64,000 bases of DNA from JAUVPY01 sp034412795. Lineage in GTDB: Bacteria > Chloroflexota > Anaerolineae > 4572-78 > NAK82. The position numbers and the translations under genes are program-made. Shown here piece by piece: positions 60,219-64,000 of this stretch. Every line of letters begins with the position of its first letter. Positions within the stretch are counted from its first letter, which is position 1. The stretch is from contig DAOUMD010000292.1 of the NCBI GenBank assembly GCA_034412795.1, positions 1-64,000 on the forward strand. Reading direction: 5' to 3'. The notes beneath the pieces were generated by a model. The model ran no database searches. It saw only the letters and a list, made by a program, of their open reading frames with translations, and was not told where the DNA came from.

Positions 60219-61076
60219 ATGACAGATTTGACCCCATACCTCACTTTACCTGCTGACGAGCTCCCCAAATCCAGTAAGGTCCATCTAGAAATCCTGCCCC
60301 ATCTGGATGCGCTCTATCTTCATTTTGCCCGCAGTATCGCTGACGAAATCAAATCCAATAATCAGGCGGGGCGGCCCACTCGCCTGATCCTGCCCGTCGG
60401 CCCGGTGGGTCAGTTTCCGGTTCTGGCCCGCATTTGTAACGAGGAAGGCATCAGTTGGAAGAATGTCTTCACCTTTAATATGGATGAGTACTGCGATTGG
60501 CAGGGGCGGGTTATACCGCCAGATCACCCACTCAGTTTCCGGGGCCACATCCAGCAAGAACTTTTTGACCGACTCGACCTGGAGTTGAGCATCCCCCCCG
60601 ATCAGATTCACTTCCCCGATCCACTCAACCTGGACTGGATCAGCCAACGCATTGAAGCATTAGGCAGCATCGACACCTGCTACGGTGGGATCGGATATCA
60701 CGGTCACGTAGCTTTTAATGAGCCACCCATCTCGCGTTGGTATAAACTCACGCCAGACGAGTTCCGGGATTCTCTTACTCGCCTCGTAGCGTTGGCTCCT
60801 GAAACAGTTGTGATGAACAGCATTCGAGCCACCGGCGGCAACCCGGCTGCAATGCCCCCTATGGCGGTGACCTTGGGCATGCGTGACATCCTAGCCGCAC
60901 GTCGTATTCGGCTCTATTGCCAGGGAGGGGTCTGGCAACGGACCGTGCTGCGCATCGCGCTGCTGGGTGAGGAAGACGTCGACTACCCGGTCACCCTGCT
61001 CCAGGGGCACCCTGACTACGCCATCGTCACCACCCAAGACACGGTGCAAGCACCTATCCCGGGCGTGGCGGCCTAA
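60219..61076 (+). CDS. nagB: glucosamine-6-phosphate deaminase-like protein (NagB family)
   Basis: 285 residues; GGAGGTG before the ATG. NagB/SOL-type blocks: LILPVGPVGQFPVLA, FNMDEYCDW, GIGYHGHVAFNEP and the late MAVTLGMRDILAARRIRLYC. It would turn GlcN-6-P to fructose-6-P plus ammonia. The sequence is a little divergent (GPVGQFP for GxTPxxxY), so a related aldose substrate is possible. Confidence 0.8.
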   Translation: MTDLTPYLTLPADELPKSSKVHLEILPHLDALYLHFARSIADEIKSNNQAGRPTRLILPVGPVGQFPVLARICNEEGISWKNVFTFNMDEYCDWQGRVIPPDHPLSFRGHIQQELFDRLDLELSIPPDQIHFPDPLNLDWISQRIEALGSIDTCYGGIGYHGHVAFNEPPISRWYKLTPDEFRDSLTRLVALAPETVVMNSIRATGGNPAAMPPMAVTLGMRDILAARRIRLYCQGGVWQRTVLRIALLGEEDVDYPVTLLQGHPDYAIVTTQDTVQAPIPGVAA

Positions 61077-61115
61077 GGGAAAGCGAACCGCCACCTTAAA
61101 ATTTGCATTTTGCCC

Positions 61116-61144
61116 TTGACAGTTCTTTCCAAGTATGGTATTCT
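61116..61144 (+). promoter_or_regulatory. promoter of lacI-type gene
   Basis: TTGACA (61116-61121), 17 nt, TATTCT (61139-61144). The operator begins at the -10. Confidence 0.7.
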
Positions 61145-61184
61145 AAAACCGGTTTCAGAAACCGATTTCTGAAACCGGTTTTAG
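61143..61184. promoter_or_regulatory. triple LacI-family operator
   Basis: A 42-bp perfect inverted repeat: 19-bp arms around CCGA. It contains three palindromes at 13-bp steps: AAACCGGTTT (61146-61155), AAACCGATTT (61159-61168), AAACCGGTTT (61172-61181). Position over the start site suggests autorepression. Confidence 0.85.
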
Positions 61185-61329
61185 GCCAATATCTATTGGC
61201 CCCACGGGTTCGCACCTACAATTCCATTATTTTTGTAAAGGCAGACCCGTGTGTCCCTGGACTGCCCTGGCGAGAGATCCCGTTGCGTTTTGGACTCTTT
61301 CGCCCCTTCTCGGACTGGGAGAAAGCACC

Positions 61330-62364
61330 ATGCCACGCACTACCATAGCCGACGTTGCCCAGGCCGCCGGTGTTTCCAAAAGCACCGTCAGCCGCGTGCT
61401 CAGCGGACAAAGCATCCATATGCGCGCTGAGACCCGCCAGCGTGTGTTGCGCGTCATAGAGGATCTGGATTATCGTCCCAGCCACGTGGCCCGCAGCCTC
61501 GTCTCCAAGCGCACACTCACCGCCGGTCTGCTCGTCTCCGACGTCGGCAACCCCTACTACGCCGAGGTCATCCGCGGCGTGGAGGATGTGGCGCTGGCCC
61601 ACGGCTACAATATCTTCCTGTGCAACACCAGCTACAACCCCGATTACTGCCAGAAATACATCTACTCCCTCACGGACAAAGGCGTGGATGGTATTTTATT
61701 TATGTCAAGCAGTATGCCGGACGAATGGGTGCGGGAAGTAACCCGGCACGCCATCCCTACCGTGGTGCTGGGCCGAGAATTCCACGGTATGGAGGGTGTA
61801 GGAGGAACCATTGCCGTCAACTTCGAAACCGGCATTCGCGCCGCCGTCGATCATTTGCTCGAACTGGGGCACCGGCGACTGGCCCACGTCAGCGGCCCTC
61901 TGGGGCTGCGCACCTCCCAGCTCCGGCGCGACGCCTTCCTCCAGGCCCTGGCCGCTCATGGCATCGACCCCCAGCACGCCCCGGTCATTGAAGGCAATCT
62001 GCGCACCGATGGCGGCCACCAGGCATTGGATCAGATGCTGGCCCTGCCCCAGCCCCCCACCGCCGTTTTCGCTGCCAATGACTTGACCGCCCTGGGCATC
62101 GTATCCGCCGCCCACGCTTATAACCTGCGCGTGCCCGAAGACCTGTCCGTGGTCGGGCTCGACGACATTGAACTGGCCAGCCAAATCATCCCCCCCTTGA
62201 CGACGGTGGCCTTGCCCCGCTACCAGATTGGCTGCATGGCCATGCGCATGCTACTCGACCTATTACAAACGCCTCAAGAGGCTGAAGCGCAGGCGATGGA
62301 TTATAACCAACAACTGGAAACCCGTCTCGTCATACGCCAGTCTACGGCACGAGCACCGGCATGA
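61330..62364 (+). CDS. LacI-family transcriptional repressor
   Basis: 344 residues from the ATG at 61330 (GGGAG 8 nt upstream; the longer ORF from 61249 is spurious). Helix-turn-helix TTIADVAQAAGVSKSTVSRVLSG at the start, hinge RPSHVARSL, and a periplasmic-binding-like sensor domain (LLVSDVGNPYYAEVIRGVE, FAANDLTALGI, VVGLDDIELAS). It likely controls itself, the adjacent sugar-binding lipoprotein and perhaps the site at 3643. Confidence 0.93.
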   Translation: MPRTTIADVAQAAGVSKSTVSRVLSGQSIHMRAETRQRVLRVIEDLDYRPSHVARSLVSKRTLTAGLLVSDVGNPYYAEVIRGVEDVALAHGYNIFLCNTSYNPDYCQKYIYSLTDKGVDGILFMSSSMPDEWVREVTRHAIPTVVLGREFHGMEGVGGTIAVNFETGIRAAVDHLLELGHRRLAHVSGPLGLRTSQLRRDAFLQALAAHGIDPQHAPVIEGNLRTDGGHQALDQMLALPQPPTAVFAANDLTALGIVSAAHAYNLRVPEDLSVVGLDDIELASQIIPPLTTVALPRYQIGCMAMRMLLDLLQTPQEAEAQAMDYNQQLETRLVIRQSTARAPA

Positions 62365-62570
62365 ATCGGAAGGTCTGTACCGGTCAGTCCTGTCTGCAAA
62401 CATCCTTGCGGCTCTGCGACTCTGCATTAAAAAATGCGTTCAATGACAGGCGCAAGAAAGGAGGGCAGGTTCTGCTTTTCCTGGGCTAGCACCCCATATT
62501 GCCAATTGCGGTCTGGACTAAAGGCAGACGGTAGGCACCGCTGCCGCCAACTTTTTCAAGGAGAGAGGCT

Positions 62571-63956
62571 ATGTCTGAATCAAAGAAGAAAGGTCTAACC
62601 CGGCGCGAGTTTCTGCGCTGGACGGCTGGAGCCAGCGCCGGGCTGGCCGGCGCTGCTCTGAGCGCCTGTGTAGCGGCTCCAACTCCAGAGATCAGGGAAG
62701 TGGAAGTAGAGAAGGTCGTCGAAAAAGAGGTAGAGAAGGTCGTCACCGCCACCCCTGCCCCCGAGCAGATCGAGCTGACCTTCTTTAACTGGGCCTCGGC
62801 CGAGGAAGCCACGCGTCAGAATATCGAGTCCATCATCGCTCAGTTCGAAACCGATCACCCCAACGTCAAGATCAATAACGTGCAGTTCGGCTTTGGCGAT
62901 ATCCAAAGCCAGACGCTCATCGCCATTACCGGCGGCAATCCGCCCGACATCGTGCAACAATCGTCCAACATGCCCTTTGAGCTGGCCGCTATGGGGGCCC
63001 TCGAGCCCTTGGATGGCTACGTCACTGAAGACTATCTGGACCAGAACTTCAAAGGGGCGCTGGCGGCCGGCACGTACCAGGACCAACTGGTGGCTCTGCC
63101 CTGGTCCATCACCCCCCACGCCTTTTGGTACAACAAGAAGCTTATGGCCGAGCTGGGCCTGGACCCAACCCAGCCGCCCGCAACCATTGAGGAGCTGAAC
63201 GAGGCCGCGGCCGTCGCCAAGGAACAAGACATCTATGCCGTCGGCCTGGACACTACCAAGCGCCAGTACGCCCTGGTCCACCAGTGGCCGTGGATGCTGG
63301 CCTTTGGCGCCGAACCCTATGTGGACGGGGTACCCAACTTCAACACGCCGGAGCTGAAGGAATACTACGAGTGGCTGCGTTTCTTGCTCACAAACGAGTA
63401 CTCACCGCCCGGCATGATCCTCAGGGAATTCAGGCAATTCAGTGCCCAGGGGACTGAGGTCTTCGCCTGGGATGGACCCTATTTCAAGGGCATCCTCCAG
63501 AGCCTGAACGAGTCCTTGCTGGACGAAGAGTTGTTCCAGGAGACGTGGTCGGTCAAGGGCATCCCGGTCCAACGCGGCGAGCCGGTGACCGTGATGGACA
63601 TCCACCAACTGGTTATGACCAAGGCCTGCCAGCACAAAGAGGTGGCCTGGGAGTTCATCCAATTGTTGGCCAGCAGCGACATGGCCGTCGAGAGATACTA
63701 CATCCCGCTGGGCGCGATCCCACCCGCCAAGGGCCTGCTGGAGAAGTTCGCCGACAACTACTCAGACCCCATCAGCCAGGCCTACATCAACGACATCATC
63801 CCCTCTGGTCGGGCCATGCCCTACGGGCCTAAGTTCGCCTCGGCCGCCGAGTTCATCGAAGTCGGCATGCAAGAAGCGGTTGCCACCGACAAACCCATCG
63901 ACGAGATTCTGGAAGACATGCAGGCCAATCTTAACATTGTGTACGGCGTTTCCTGA
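62571..63956 (+). CDS. family 1 extracellular sugar-binding lipoprotein
   Basis: 461 residues; AAGGAG before the ATG. Tat signal LTRREFLRWTAG, lipobox LSAC, V/E/K-rich linker (about 40-62), then the mature ABC sugar-binding domain (IELTFFNWASAEEATRQNIE, GGNPPDIVQQSS, the LVALPWSITPHAFWYNKKL region). It probably binds an amino sugar or oligosaccharide for the nag pathway; permeases lie beyond the window. Confidence 0.92.
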   Translation: MSESKKKGLTRREFLRWTAGASAGLAGAALSACVAAPTPEIREVEVEKVVEKEVEKVVTATPAPEQIELTFFNWASAEEATRQNIESIIAQFETDHPNVKINNVQFGFGDIQSQTLIAITGGNPPDIVQQSSNMPFELAAMGALEPLDGYVTEDYLDQNFKGALAAGTYQDQLVALPWSITPHAFWYNKKLMAELGLDPTQPPATIEELNEAAAVAKEQDIYAVGLDTTKRQYALVHQWPWMLAFGAEPYVDGVPNFNTPELKEYYEWLRFLLTNEYSPPGMILREFRQFSAQGTEVFAWDGPYFKGILQSLNESLLDEELFQETWSVKGIPVQRGEPVTVMDIHQLVMTKACQHKEVAWEFIQLLASSDMAVERYYIPLGAIPPAKGLLEKFADNYSDPISQAYINDIIPSGRAMPYGPKFASAAEFIEVGMQEAVATDKPIDEILEDMQANLNIVYGVS

Positions 63957-63971
63957 ACCTTAATCACGTCT

Positions 63972-64000
63972 GTATCTTCTCAAAAAGTAGAGGTAAACCC
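63972..64000 (+). repeat. dispersed repeat GTATCTTCTCA, copy 3 (cut by window end)
   Basis: GTATCTTCTCAAAAAGTAGA then GGTAAACCC, matching copy 2 at 55691. It follows the sugar-binding gene. Confidence 0.65.

Noticed and set aside
62426..62439. GCATT-AAAA-AATGC hairpin after the lacI-type gene
   Set aside because: Only a 5-bp stem without T-run; too weak to call.

Overview
The window looks like a chromosome segment of an uncultured filamentous-type Chloroflexota (Anaerolineae/Caldilineae-like). This is inferred from style, not from a marker gene: twin-arginine lipoprotein binding proteins with V/E/K-rich linkers, a secreted protein ending in a YLPLV-type C-terminus, PocR and nSTAND signalling proteins, and a CcbP-like protein. 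No rRNA, tRNA or CRISPR array was seen.

Layout. 1-7.5 kb (minus): a peptide-type ABC importer (binding protein, two permeases), an ArgH-superfamily lyase, a uroporphyrinogen-decarboxylase-like protein, a small ORF and a second, truncated ArgH-like lyase. All sit behind a consensus promoter at 7.93-7.96 kb. 8.4-13.2 kb (plus): a ROK regulator, an AGE-family sugar epimerase, an MFS transporter and a TauE/SafE permease. 13.4-20.3 kb (plus): a first immune-like module with TIR-nSTAND-FGE, an acidic lipoprotein, a caspase-TIR protein and two metallo-beta-lactamase-fold proteins. 20.4-25.9 kb: an alpha/beta hydrolase, a secreted beta-helix protein, a small lipoprotein, an isoprenylcysteine methyltransferase-like protein and a BtrH_N/DUF4872 protein.

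25.9-37 kb is a worn defence island. It holds an AAA15/OLD-like ATPase whose end is lost at a G8 run, relics of pRiA4b-ORF3, DUF1156 methylase, type IIG methylase and type I R-M genes, a HEPN-like protein, a DUF4268 nuclease-like protein, an Mrr-RAMA endonuclease, and several zinc-ribbon or helical-repeat proteins with basic tails.

37.2-53.7 kb (all minus) is the most unusual part. About 16.5 kb of closely spaced genes join two-component signalling to TIR and caspase-fold death effectors: PocR-histidine kinase, lone receiver, GAF/pseudokinase-TIR, TIR relic, TIR-nSTAND-GAF-GAF-PAS-histidine kinase, TIR-nSTAND-beta-propeller, a Cys-tailed protein, a C25/caspase-like protease, two cytosolic beta-sandwich proteins, a 41-residue coupled gene and a TIR-caspase. 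My inference is a sensor-driven conflict or programmed-death system in which kinase modules sense and TIR/caspase domains act. The caspase reading frame carries a heptanucleotide repeat beside its catalytic His, which could switch it on and off.

53.7-58.6 kb: relics of DUF6079, excisionase and WYL genes, then a pyruvate-kinase alpha/beta-domain protein, a CcbP-like protein, a basic-tailed protein, a DUF362 lipoprotein and a NodB deacetylase. 58.9-64 kb (plus): amino-sugar catabolism (nagA, nagB-like), a LacI repressor behind a striking triple operator, and a sugar-binding lipoprotein. A matching LacI half-site palindrome upstream of the ArgH-like gene at 3.6 kb may link both ends of the window.

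Family names come from motif recognition without database searches.
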